Source of the DNA: JBFJVD01 sp041624375
GTDB taxonomy: Bacteria; Chloroflexota; Anaerolineae; Anaerolineales; E44-bin32
DNA: 55,869 bases
Reading direction: 5' to 3'
NCBI GenBank assembly: GCA_041624375.1
Contig: JBFJVD010000002.1
Coordinates: forward strand, 1 to 55,869
Part shown: positions 42,380 to 50,629 of the stretch, one piece after another
How positions within the stretch are numbered: position 1 is the first letter of the stretch
How the letters are laid out: every line of letters begins with the position of its first letter
Program-made: the position numbers and the translations under genes
Notes under the pieces: model-generated
The model's database searches: none
What the model was told of the DNA's origin: nothing
The model's input: the letters and a program-made list of their open reading frames with translations, nothing else

Positions 42380-43464
42380 TCCCGTTTGACGCCGGCCGCG
42401 GCACCCTCGCTGTGCTCCTTTCCGCGGCCGCGCTGCTCGCAGCCTGCGGCGGCACGCCAACGCCGATCCTGCAAGCGACAGCGACCCCGGCCCCGCCGAC
42501 GGAGATGCCGACTCCTGAGGGTCCGCCCGACGGGCCATCACCGACCTCCGTGGTACCGATTGAACTGGAGCTGGCTTCCGATGCATACCGGCATCCCGAA
42601 GGCCTCTTCTCACTGCGCCCGCCGGAAGGCTGGGAGCTCATGGTGACGGAAGCCTCGGCGGAATTTCGTTCACCGGACGATGCGCTGCTCATCGAGGCGC
42701 AGTCCACCTACACAGGCTATGCGCTTGCGGCGGATGCCTTCACCGCCTTTGTCGAGGGCCGTGAAGGGACGCTCTTTGCCGAGAAGCCGGGCTTTGTATC
42801 GCTTCAGCAGGAGATCGCCGCAAACGCAGGTACGGCGAGAAGCGTTAAGCAGGTGGAGCTCGAGGGTCAGTTGTGGACGGTCCGGTCGAGCTATGTCCAG
42901 GGCGGGGCGTGGATCCATGTGCTGGAGTCAAGGGTCCCGAGCGACAGCTATCCGGCCTACGAGCAGGCCCTGGCGGCGTTCGAGGCCACCTTTGACGCGC
43001 CCGCCAATCTTGCGGCCGGCGAAGCCGCCTACTCGTGGGTGATCTCGTTTACCGGACCGCAGGACCTTTTCTCATTTGATGTACCCGTCCCATGGAAGCA
43101 CGAAATCCTGCGCGCGAATTTCGTGGCGGTGGACAGCTTCATCTCCCCGGACGGCAGGGCACAGGTGCAGTCGATCGTCTTTGACGACGGGACCACCATT
43201 TCACGCGCCGAGGCCGGCACGCTGGCCCTGGCGATGCTGCGTGACTACTACGCAGAAGACGTTGATGTGGTGGACGATCTGGTTCAGCCGGACGGCAGTG
43301 AACGGCTTACCTGGGTGTCACCATCGGGCGAGTTTACCGGTGTGTCGTTCTTTGAAACCCAGGGCACGACCTTCCTGATGCTGACGCTACAGTATGAGGC
43401 AGCTGTTGAGGACATCTATCTAGATCTGCTAACCTATCTAGTGGGGACCTACAACGCGCCCTGA
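42376..43464 (+). CDS. Lipoprotein of unknown function
   Basis: A 362-residue exported lipoprotein with lipobox L-A-A-C24. A Pro/Thr-rich linker of about 35 residues follows, then two similar-looking segments: one starting FSLRPPEGWELMV (about residue 76), the other FSFDVPVPWKHEIL (about 233). Each opens with an Phe-Ser-[LF] strand and a Pro-Trp turn, so an internal duplication is likely, as in PsbP-like or DUF1795-like folds. It overlaps the phosphodiesterase by four bases (ATGA) and is probably co-expressed. No function can be assigned. Confidence 0.75.
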   Translation: MIPFDAGRGTLAVLLSAAALLAACGGTPTPILQATATPAPPTEMPTPEGPPDGPSPTSVVPIELELASDAYRHPEGLFSLRPPEGWELMVTEASAEFRSPDDALLIEAQSTYTGYALAADAFTAFVEGREGTLFAEKPGFVSLQQEIAANAGTARSVKQVELEGQLWTVRSSYVQGGAWIHVLESRVPSDSYPAYEQALAAFEATFDAPANLAAGEAAYSWVISFTGPQDLFSFDVPVPWKHEILRANFVAVDSFISPDGRAQVQSIVFDDGTTISRAEAGTLALAMLRDYYAEDVDVVDDLVQPDGSERLTWVSPSGEFTGVSFFETQGTTFLMLTLQYEAAVEDIYLDLLTYLVGTYNAP

Positions 43465-43592
43465 GCCCACGGTCATCTCGGAGAACGATCCGCCGCCGGT
43501 CATCCCATCTCCCAGCCTCGGCGAAGGCCCTTGCCGGCGGTTCCATGGTTCGAACGCCCTGAGCACCGAATCGCTGTCCGCCCCTCATCCGT

Positions 43593-43616
43593 CAGGATGA
43601 AATTGATTTCATCCTG
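43593..43616. repeat. Near-perfect 24-bp palindrome
   Basis: CAGGATGAAAT (43593-43603) and ATTTCATCCTG (43606-43616) flank two bases. The central spacing is too tight for a normal hairpin loop, so it suits a dimeric-protein operator as well as a stem. It lies about 130 bp after the lipoprotein stop. Confidence 0.55.
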
Positions 43617-43845
43617 CGGGGTGATGCAATTCGAGCCTCGTAGCTACAAAATAGTGTTAGCTCATGGTTGGGTAGCTGGTTTGAAGCTGCCAAAAGCACG
43701 GCCAGGCGCTCCATCGTCTGATTGGTTAGCGACTAGAGGGAGGGGCCGAAGAGCTCCCGAGTTTGCGCAGTGTCCTTGAGGAGGAAAACAAACCGGAGGC
43801 TTTCCTGACCGCTGCTATCGCTAGCCAGCACCTGACAAGCAACGT

Positions 43846-43902
43846 GAAAGCCTTTACTTCCTCGCAGAGGTGAAAAACTCCCACGAGGAGGGCTTTCTTT
43901 TT
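43846..43902 (+). terminator. Bulged hairpin followed by T tract
   Basis: GAAAGCC (43846-43852) and TCCTCG (43859-43864) pair with CGAGGA (43884-43889) and GGCTTTC (43891-43897), leaving a bulge and a 19-nt loop. TTTTT follows. It looks like a terminator of an unrecognised transcript in the gene-free stretch. Confidence 0.5.
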
Positions 43903-44240
43903 CGACCAGCGGAACCTGTCCCGAAGAAGTCGTAGCGGAAGTTTGGCCCGCCCTCACGCAACGCTTGGCGCCGCCGAGTTCTCTTCCCATCTTCGCTGAC
44001 TGAATCGGGTCCGCACGGCTCGACCACCGGGTCGGGCGCGTCCAGATGTGCAGACCGGCTTCGGCAGGCCAAAGCACCGGACAGGTTTCGGGGCTCTGGT
44101 CGCCCGGCGCGTCTGCGGGCCGTGAACGCGGACAGGGCAGCGGCCATAAAGCTGGGTTTGGCCATCGAGGCGAGGTCGCCTGTACCCAGCTAACGGCTGG
44201 CTGCCGGGCTCGGATCGTGATCCAGAGGAGAATCGACCGC

Positions 44241-45566
44241 TTGGAAACCCTTTCCGTCGGAACCTACTACCGCCCAGAGGTCGAAACGGCGAGCCGTGAC
44301 GAGTTGGCGCAGCTCCAATGGGATGCCCTGCGCAAGCTGGTCCGGACGCTTTTCAGCCACAATCCGTTCTATCAACGCAAGTGGGAGTCTGCCGGGCTGA
44401 CTGACTGGCGTGACGTGGACTCGTTTGAGGCGTTTAAGCAGCTCCCGATCATCACTCGCGCCGACCTGGCGAAGGACCAGGATGATGCGCCGCCGTACGG
44501 CACCAACCTCACCTTCCCGCTGGATCATTACACCCATTGGTACCGGACCTCCGGCAGCAGTGGACGTCCCCTCAGAGTGCTGCTTACGCGTGACGATTGG
44601 ATCGCCGTGGGAGAAACCTGGGCGTATAACTTCGCCGGCGTCGGCCTGCGCCAGGGCGATCCGCTCTACATCGCGTTCGGCTTCGGCCCCTATGCTGGCC
44701 TCTGGGGGGCGGTGAGCGGCGCCGAAATGTACGGACTCATGATGATCCCCGGCGGTGGGCACCGCACACTCGAACGGATCCGATTCTTGCTGGATCTGAA
44801 GCCGGCGGCGGTGGTCTGCATTCCCTCTTATGCGCTGAGGATGGCAGAGGCGGCGCGTGAGGAGGGCGTCGATCTCCGTGCGACAGGCGTCCATACCCTG
44901 ATTACCGGGGGCGAGCCGGGGGCCAGCATCCCGGCGACCAAAGCCCGCATCGAGCAGGCATGGGGCGCCCGCAATTACGACACCATCGGCCTGTCGGAAG
45001 TCGGCCACCATAGTTTCGAATGTACGTCCCAGAGCGGGGTCCACATGATTGAGAGCGGCTTCATCACCGAGGTCTTCGACCCAGAGACGGGTGAGCCCAC
45101 ACCCGAGGGCGAGGTGGGTGAGATGGTGCTGACGGCGCTGGGTCGCACGGGCATGCCGGTCGTCCGCTATCAAACCGGCGATCTGGTGCGGCTGAACACC
45201 GCGCCCTGCAGCTGCGGGCGCACCTCCGCCAGGCTCGTGGGCGGCATCCTCAGCCGGACGGATGGAATGATCACCGTCCGCGGTATCAATATCTTTCCAA
45301 CAGCGCTCGAAGACTTCCTGCTGACTTTTCCCGAGGTCCGCGAATTCCTGGTCGAGATCTACGAGACGCGCGGCATGCGCGAGATTCGTATTCAGATCGA
45401 GATCGATGCGGCGCCTGACAGCGATGCCGCCAAGCAGGCGGCGCTCCGCGTGGCTGAGGATCTTCGGCACCGGCTGGCGCTGCGGGCCGATGTCGCCGCC
45501 GTGCCTGCCGGATCGCTGCCGCGTCCCCCCGGGAAAGCTCGCCGCTTCGTGCATACGGTTGAATGA
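44241..45566 (+). CDS. PaaK-like AMP-forming carboxylate-CoA ligase
   Basis: A 441-residue acyl-adenylate enzyme of the phenylacetate-CoA ligase type. The phosphate-binding loop YRTSGSSGRPLRVLLT, the adenine motif NYDTIGLSEVGHH, and VVRYQTGDLVRL with the Asp that binds ribose are visible. A C-terminal RTDGMITVRGINIFPTALE ends in the PaaK-type small domain. It activates an aromatic or other carboxylate to its CoA thioester. I chose TTG 44241, with AGAGGAG upstream and family-like length; the frame is open 65 codons further. It heads an operon with an ABC importer, so it may act on the imported compound. Confidence 0.87.
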   Translation: METLSVGTYYRPEVETASRDELAQLQWDALRKLVRTLFSHNPFYQRKWESAGLTDWRDVDSFEAFKQLPIITRADLAKDQDDAPPYGTNLTFPLDHYTHWYRTSGSSGRPLRVLLTRDDWIAVGETWAYNFAGVGLRQGDPLYIAFGFGPYAGLWGAVSGAEMYGLMMIPGGGHRTLERIRFLLDLKPAAVVCIPSYALRMAEAAREEGVDLRATGVHTLITGGEPGASIPATKARIEQAWGARNYDTIGLSEVGHHSFECTSQSGVHMIESGFITEVFDPETGEPTPEGEVGEMVLTALGRTGMPVVRYQTGDLVRLNTAPCSCGRTSARLVGGILSRTDGMITVRGINIFPTALEDFLLTFPEVREFLVEIYETRGMREIRIQIEIDAAPDSDAAKQAALRVAEDLRHRLALRADVAAVPAGSLPRPPGKARRFVHTVE

Positions 45567-45573
45567 GGTGAGG

Positions 45574-46371
45574 ATGGAGAACGGATCGAAGCCAAAAATC
45601 GAAGCGGTCGACCTGACCAAGGTCTACGGCCCGGAGCGAGGCGGTGTGCTGGCCCTGGACCGCTTCAATCTGGATGTTCGCGCCGGCGAGTTCGTTTGCG
45701 TCGTCGGTCCGAGCGGCTGCGGGAAGACCACCTTCCTGCGCATCCTCGGTGGTCTGGTTGAGCAGACCTCCGGGAAGCTGGTCGTCCATCGGGATGGCGA
45801 TTATCAGACCCCGCTCACTGCGATCGTCTTTCAGGAGTATGCCATCTTCCCCTGGCGCACGGTGATGGACAATGTGGCCTTTGGTCTCGAGATGCGCGAC
45901 GTTCCGGAGCGCGAACGAGAGGAAGTCGCCGGCTACTACGTGCACAAGGTGGGCCTCACCGAATTCGCCTACAGCTATCCGCCGCAGCTTTCGGGGGGCA
46001 TGAAGCAGCGCGTGGCCATTGCCCGAGCCCTGGCTGCCGACCCCGAGATCTTGCTGATGGACGAGCCGTTTGGCGCGCTCGATGCCCAGACGCGCAACGT
46101 GATGCAGGAAGAGCTTGTACGCGTGTGGGAAGAAGAGCGCAAGACGGTGGTCTACATCACCCACAGCATCGAGGAGGCGATCTTCCTCGGCGACCGGGTG
46201 GTGATCATGACGGCTCGCCCCGGAACGAACAAACGCGAGTTCTCCATCCCGTTCGACCGGCCCCGGTCGCTCGAAATCCACCGAAGCAAGCGCTTCGGTG
46301 AGCTGTACTACGAGATCTGGCAGGTCCTTTTCGAAGAAGTCCAGCGTTCGATGCAGGAGGAGGAGGCATGA
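45574..46371 (+). CDS. SsuB/TauB-type ABC transporter ATPase
   Basis: A 265-residue ATPase of the nitrate/sulfonate/taurine/pyrimidine-precursor group. Walker A GPSGCGKTT (45-53), Q-loop VFQEYAIFPW, signature LSGGMKQRVAIARAL, Walker B ILLMDEPFGALD and switch His in YITHSIEEAIFLGDRV are intact. The reading frame continues upstream, but ATG 45574 follows GAGGTGAGG and gives the normal N-terminus. Its stop overlaps the permease start. The energy unit of the importer formed with the next gene and the binding lipoprotein at 49428. Confidence 0.92.
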   Translation: MENGSKPKIEAVDLTKVYGPERGGVLALDRFNLDVRAGEFVCVVGPSGCGKTTFLRILGGLVEQTSGKLVVHRDGDYQTPLTAIVFQEYAIFPWRTVMDNVAFGLEMRDVPEREREEVAGYYVHKVGLTEFAYSYPPQLSGGMKQRVAIARALAADPEILLMDEPFGALDAQTRNVMQEELVRVWEEERKTVVYITHSIEEAIFLGDRVVIMTARPGTNKREFSIPFDRPRSLEIHRSKRFGELYYEIWQVLFEEVQRSMQEEEA

Positions 46372-47945
46372 ATGGCTTGGCGCTGAACTGGAAAGGGCTG
46401 GGGAAGGGTGCGCTCGATGCCCTGAAACGATCGTCCTCGCTGCTGTTCGTCCTGGTGGCTTGGGAGGTGATGGTCCGGGTGAGCATCCTCGATCCGCGCT
46501 TCTTCCCGGCGCCGACCACTGTGTTGGTCACGCTGGGGAAGCTCTTTCTCAGCGGCGAGATGCTGATCCATATCGGGGCCAGCCTGCAGCGCGTCGTGCT
46601 CGGATTTGCCGTCGGTTCATTGCTGGGCTTGCTCCTGGGGCTGGCGATGGGCTGGTCGCGGGCGGCGGAGCAGATCCTCGATCCACTTATCGCCGTCTTC
46701 TATCCGATTCCTAAGCTGGCGCTGCTGCCCCTGATTCTGATCATCTTCGGCCTGGGTGAGGCCTCCAAGGTGGCGATCGTGGCAGTCGCCGTTTTCTTCA
46801 CGGTGGTTATTAACACGGCGGCGGGCGTGAAAATGATCGAGCCGGTTCTGCTCGATGCGGCCCGCAATTTCGGCGCGCGCGGCGTCCGCATGTTCATAAC
46901 TGTTGTGATTCCGGCCACACTGCCGGCTATCTTCACCGGCCTGCGTCTGGGCCTTGGCATCGCCCTGGTGGTGATCATCGCCGCCGAATTCGTCGCCTCG
47001 CGTAATGGACTGGGCTACATGATCTGGCTCGCGTGGGGCTCGCTCGCCACCAGCCGCATGTACGCCGGCCTGATCATGATCGGCGTCATCGGATTGCTGA
47101 CGACGAACGCGCTGCAGTGGCTGGCGGATCACCTGATGCCCTGGGAAGGCGCGGGCGAGAGCCGCGCCGCGCGCAGCTCAGGAGCGCGTCGTGAGCAAGG
47201 CCTGCGGCCCCTGCGCATCTTCCAGCAATTCGGCGAAGGGCTGTTCTCCTACACACGCCAGTACCTCTACGAGCTGCCGATGGACGCCGAGCTTCCCGTC
47301 CCGGAGCGTCCCGCCAACGGCATCGAGTTCAAGTGGATCGACCCCGCCAATGTGGACATGATCCGGCCGTGGAAAGGGTCGCTGGTGGCCCATCTCTTCC
47401 ACCGCAATTTGAACCGGGGTTTGCTCGGGATCTATGCACTGACGAACAACCAGGTGGTTGGCTATGTCTGGGGAGCACTGAAGACCGATCAATCCGCGCT
47501 CACGGCGTCTCATTTCCCCATCGAGATCGGCGACGGGTTGACTCTGGCGGCCGAGGTGCATCCGGAGTATCGCCGCCGCGGCATCGCCTCGCATCTGCGC
47601 TATACGCTCATCGAGCGGATGCGTGAATTGGGCGCCGACCTGAACATCCGCCGTGTCTGCGGCTCGGTGGTGGTCCAGAACACCCCCATTCAGAAGCTGA
47701 TCGAGCGCCAGGGTTCCGTACGCACAGAGGAATTCGTGCTGGTCCGCCTCACACCCTGGATCTACCTCCGCTGGACCTGGCCGCTCGACGGCCAGAGCCG
47801 GCGGGTCGAAGATGCGCCAGGCCAGTTCAGCGTGCGCTTTAAGGTTCCTGAAGTGCTCTCCGACCCGCTGCTCCTGCGCGTGTTCGGGCGCGGGATCGTG
47901 GTGTCGAGCAGCCTGATTCAGGCGGCGGAAGATCCGCGCGCCTGA
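46368..47945 (+). CDS. SsuC-type ABC permease fused to a GNAT acetyltransferase domain
   Basis: A 525-residue two-part protein. Residues 1-258 are a complete SsuC/TauC-like permease: FPAPTTVL before TM2, TM helices to about 245, and the EAA loop EPVLLDAARNFGARGVRMF (158-176) that docks the ATPase. A linker with Arg/Ser/Ala-rich sequence (259-280) leads to an extra region. Its core (about 318-470) has the acetyl-CoA motif VHPEYRRRGIASHLR, with R402-x2-G405-x-A407, preceded by a VVGYVWGAL strand. That is typical of GNAT N-acyltransferases. The frame is continuous, with no stop or frameshift at the junction. The permease is normally a separate 250-280-residue protein. What the GNAT part acetylates is unknown; the imported substrate is one idea. 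Confidence 0.88.
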   Translation: MNGLALNWKGLGKGALDALKRSSSLLFVLVAWEVMVRVSILDPRFFPAPTTVLVTLGKLFLSGEMLIHIGASLQRVVLGFAVGSLLGLLLGLAMGWSRAAEQILDPLIAVFYPIPKLALLPLILIIFGLGEASKVAIVAVAVFFTVVINTAAGVKMIEPVLLDAARNFGARGVRMFITVVIPATLPAIFTGLRLGLGIALVVIIAAEFVASRNGLGYMIWLAWGSLATSRMYAGLIMIGVIGLLTTNALQWLADHLMPWEGAGESRAARSSGARREQGLRPLRIFQQFGEGLFSYTRQYLYELPMDAELPVPERPANGIEFKWIDPANVDMIRPWKGSLVAHLFHRNLNRGLLGIYALTNNQVVGYVWGALKTDQSALTASHFPIEIGDGLTLAAEVHPEYRRRGIASHLRYTLIERMRELGADLNIRRVCGSVVVQNTPIQKLIERQGSVRTEEFVLVRLTPWIYLRWTWPLDGQSRRVEDAPGQFSVRFKVPEVLSDPLLLRVFGRGIVVSSSLIQAAEDPRA

Positions 47946-47964
47946 GCGATTGAACTGAGGATTC

Positions 47965-49209
47965 ATGGTACATCAACAGGATACCGTCAGCCCTCGTAAA
48001 GTAGAGGCGCAGCCCCAGCCAGCCGCTGAGGCTGAAGCTGGCCGCGTGATTGCGCACGCTTTGTGGGACGCCGGCACAGCGGTTCTCACCCATGTGCCCG
48101 GCTTCGGCGCCAATCAGGTTTTTGACGCCTTTCGAGACGTGTCGGGGATGGATCTGCCGGTCTCGTACCACGAGGAAGTCGCCTACACAATCGCCCACGG
48201 GGCAGCCCTGGTCGGCCGACGTTCGGCGGCGGTAATCAAGGCGCACGGCTTTGCCAAGGCGGCCAACAGCGCCGTCGATGCGCTGGTCGCCGGGACAACG
48301 GCCGGCTTCGTCACGCTCATCGTTGACGATCCAAAGGCCGAGCACTCGGACTGCGTATTCGACATCCAGGGCTACCTCGAAGGCCTAGGCTACCCGTATC
48401 GCCGCCTCAAAGACGGCGACCTGTATGAGCAGGTCCGTGCCGCGTTCGATTGGTCGGAGGCGCGCGCCCAGCCGGTGGCGCTGGTTCTGGAAGCGCCTGA
48501 CGTTGCGGCGACGCACGCATTCGTCCGGCGGGAGCGGGAGCAGCCGGAGCTGGCTTTTGAGCCCGACCCGACTCGCTATTACCTGCAGCCGGTTTTCGCC
48601 GCGTACCAGGCCGATGTACTCGTGGCGAAGCAGCGCGGCGAAGACTGGCGTTCCATTCCCAAGCCGGCGCTGCCGCGGATACCGGACGGCCTGCCCGAGG
48701 CCTGGCTTACGAGGATGAGCGTCTACCGGCCCTTCTTCGATGTCTTTCGTGAACTGCGAGGTGAGATCGTCACCGGTGACACCGGCGTCTCTCATCTGTT
48801 TGCCTTCCCACCCTACGACTGCTGCGACCTTTCCACGTATATGGGCGGGAGCGTCCCGCTGGCGATCGGCGCCCATCTGGCCGGCTATCGCGATGTTTGG
48901 GCTTTGATCGGGGATTTCGCCTTCGTATCCGCCGGCCATCTGGCGCTGGCCGAGGCGTTGCAGCGCAGGACGCCGATCAAAGTGGTGGTGTTCTACAACG
49001 GGCGCGCCGCAGGTACCGGGGGTCAGCCGGTGTCCGAAGTTGTCTGGAATTCCGTCCTCGCCGGTTACCAGGATGCCGTACGAGTCATTCATGACGGACT
49101 GGATCGGACCGAGATCCACGCGGCGCTTGAGGCGGCCGCCGCGGCGGAGTCGCTACAGATCATTGTGCTCGATGTGCGCGGCGCGGAGCCGCGGGCCTGG
49201 AAGGACTAG
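47965..49209 (+). CDS. TPP-dependent enzyme with split PYR/PP domains (sulfo-/phosphonopyruvate decarboxylase-like)
   Basis: A 414-residue thiamine-diphosphate enzyme. The N-terminal PYR-type half has VPGFGANQVFDAF and SYHEEVAYTIAHGAAL, in which E70 or E71 should activate TPP. The C-terminal PP half has G316-D317 in GDFAFVSAGHLALAEAL, N345 in VVFYNGRAAGTGGQ, and the TGGQ turn that parallels the TGHQ of indolepyruvate ferredoxin oxidoreductase. No ferredoxin or flavin domain is present, so a simple 2-oxo-acid decarboxylase is likelier than an oxidoreductase. It lies between transporter genes, so it probably acts in the same pathway. TGAGGA precedes ATG. Confidence 0.78.
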   Translation: MVHQQDTVSPRKVEAQPQPAAEAEAGRVIAHALWDAGTAVLTHVPGFGANQVFDAFRDVSGMDLPVSYHEEVAYTIAHGAALVGRRSAAVIKAHGFAKAANSAVDALVAGTTAGFVTLIVDDPKAEHSDCVFDIQGYLEGLGYPYRRLKDGDLYEQVRAAFDWSEARAQPVALVLEAPDVAATHAFVRREREQPELAFEPDPTRYYLQPVFAAYQADVLVAKQRGEDWRSIPKPALPRIPDGLPEAWLTRMSVYRPFFDVFRELRGEIVTGDTGVSHLFAFPPYDCCDLSTYMGGSVPLAIGAHLAGYRDVWALIGDFAFVSAGHLALAEALQRRTPIKVVVFYNGRAAGTGGQPVSEVVWNSVLAGYQDAVRVIHDGLDRTEIHAALEAAAAAESLQIIVLDVRGAEPRAWKD

Positions 49210-49390
49210 ACCGCAGGCCGGATAGGAGCTTCTGACTCAGATCTGATTTTGCCGTTATGCCCGAGTTTGAAATCGCACGTCCGCCGCGCTGGAGGGGCGA
49301 GGGGACAGCGGGAAAGGATGGTCGATTGCGGATCACTGAAGCACGGGATGCGTTGTCCTCATCCGCCGTTTGAACGGGAGAGAAGAAACG

Positions 49391-49412
49391 GGTTTGATGA
49401 GCCAATCAAACC
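49391..49412 (+). promoter_or_regulatory. Hairpin just before the binding-protein gene
   Basis: GGTTTGAT (49391-49398) pairs with ATCAAACC (49405-49412) around a 6-nt loop, ending a few bases before the Shine-Dalgarno CGGAGGA at about 49416. Stem formation could affect translation or mRNA processing. Confidence 0.45.
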
Positions 49413-49427
49413 CCACGGAGGAAATTG

Positions 49428-50492
49428 ATGACCAAGAAACTGATCTTCGGATTGAACCTGCTGATGGCGCTCTCGCTGATCCTGAGCGCCTGCGGCGCAG
49501 CAACGGAGGAGCCGCCCGAGGTGCCCGACCTGGGCACGATCAACGTCGGCTATCTGCCGATCATCGCCTTCACCCCGCTGTTCGTCGCCCAGGAGAAGGG
49601 CTACTTCGCTGAGCAGGGGCTCACCGTCGAGATGCAGTCGTTCCGCACCGGCGATGACATGATCGCCCCGCTGAGCCTGGGGCAGCTGGACGTCGGCGGC
49701 GGTGAGACCGGACCGGCGCTGTTCAACGCCATCAACCAGGACCTTGACGTGAGAGTGGTCTCCGCCAATGCGCGCCAGACCGAAGGCCACGGCGCGGTGC
49801 CGCTCGTGGTACGCACCGAGCTGCTGTCCTCAGGCCAGGTCTCTTCCGTCGCTGATCTTGCCGGGCTCAAGGTGGCGGTGAACGTCGAGCGCGGCATGGC
49901 CGAGTACCTGCTCTCGAAGGCACTGGAGCAGGGCGGACTGGCACTGGAAGATGTCGAGGTGATCACGATCCCCTTCCCCGAGATGCCGCAGGCGCTGGCA
50001 AACGCTGCGGTAGACGCGGCCATCCTGCCGCATCCGCTGGCATCAGCCGCGTTGCGGCCGGGTGAGGGCGGCGAACCGCCGATCGGCGGCGTGCTGATCG
50101 AAGGCGACAAGATCGCCGATGGGCCGCAGAACGGAGTTACGTACTACGGCGCTCGTTTCCTGGATCCGGCGAACCGCGAGGTGGCGGTTCGGTTTATGAT
50201 GGCCCTGCTGAAGGCCGGCCGCGAAATGGTGGGCGAGGAGTGGCGCCAGGATGATGTGATCATCCAGGCCATCCTCAGCTTCACGACCGTTCCTGAGCCG
50301 GCGGCGCGCAACGCCATCGTGTACTTCTTCGATCCGAACGGTGAAATCTTTCGGCCGAGTACGGAAGACATCCAGGCCTATCACGTCGGTCGCGGCTACA
50401 CGGAGTTCGACACGCCGCTCCCGCTTGATCAGGTCATCGACGATTCCTTCCTCCAGGAGGCCCTGGATCGGCTCGGACGCGTCGACAGTTAG
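49428..50492 (+). CDS. NMT1/SsuA-type ABC substrate-binding lipoprotein
   Basis: A 354-residue binding lipoprotein with lipobox L-S-A-C22. INVGYLPIIAFTPLFVAQEKGYF is the typical start of NMT1/THI5, SsuA and TauA proteins, and SLGQLDVGGGETGPALFNAI is the second conserved segment. Family members bind sulfonates, nitrate, taurine, aromatic acids or thiamine pyrimidine precursors. The specificity is not readable, but PaaK-like and TPP-enzyme neighbours favour an organic acid. A TTG precedes the chosen ATG by one codon; GGAGGA spacing favours ATG. Confidence 0.88.
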   Translation: MTKKLIFGLNLLMALSLILSACGAATEEPPEVPDLGTINVGYLPIIAFTPLFVAQEKGYFAEQGLTVEMQSFRTGDDMIAPLSLGQLDVGGGETGPALFNAINQDLDVRVVSANARQTEGHGAVPLVVRTELLSSGQVSSVADLAGLKVAVNVERGMAEYLLSKALEQGGLALEDVEVITIPFPEMPQALANAAVDAAILPHPLASAALRPGEGGEPPIGGVLIEGDKIADGPQNGVTYYGARFLDPANREVAVRFMMALLKAGREMVGEEWRQDDVIIQAILSFTTVPEPAARNAIVYFFDPNGEIFRPSTEDIQAYHVGRGYTEFDTPLPLDQVIDDSFLQEALDRLGRVDS

Positions 50493-50522
50493 CGTTTGCT
50501 CGTAGGACACGGAGGGAGAAAG

Positions 50523-50554
50523 GATGGAGGGGGTGCGGCCGCACCCCCTCCATC
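50523..50554. terminator. Long perfect palindromic hairpin
   Basis: A 14-bp perfect stem (50523-50536 with 50541-50554) around GGCC follows the binding-protein gene by 30 bp. It has no T tract. It may end the importer transcript or set differential expression before the aldehyde dehydrogenase. Confidence 0.65.
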
Positions 50555-50629
50555 ACCCAGTCGATCCCAGCGGCGGCTCGATAGCAGGCGGAGCGTTCGC
50601 CCAAGGATTCGACCGTGAGGAGGCAGGAC

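Larger units (their letters stand above)
43465..44240. other. 776-bp region without a recognised gene
   Basis: Reading frames up to about 110 codons occur on both strands, but none shows a recognisable motif or a good start. The stretch 43,600-43,900 is less GC-rich than its neighbours and holds two notable inverted repeats. I saw no tRNA, tmRNA, RNase P or known riboswitch core. A small RNA, a decayed gene or the leader of the following operon are all possible. Confidence 0.5.

Noticed and set aside
43540..43560. GGTTCGAAC resembling a tRNA T-arm
   Set aside because: The flanking bases do not pair into a T stem, and no acceptor, D or anticodon arm can be built around it.
43733..44165. Two minus-strand frames of about 100 codons in the gene-free stretch
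   Set aside because: They overlap in different frames, have no good starts and no recognisable motif; coding potential is not supported.
49255..49371. 38-codon plus-strand frame starting MPEFEIARPP before the binding-protein gene
   Set aside because: No Shine-Dalgarno and no family resemblance; treated as leader sequence.
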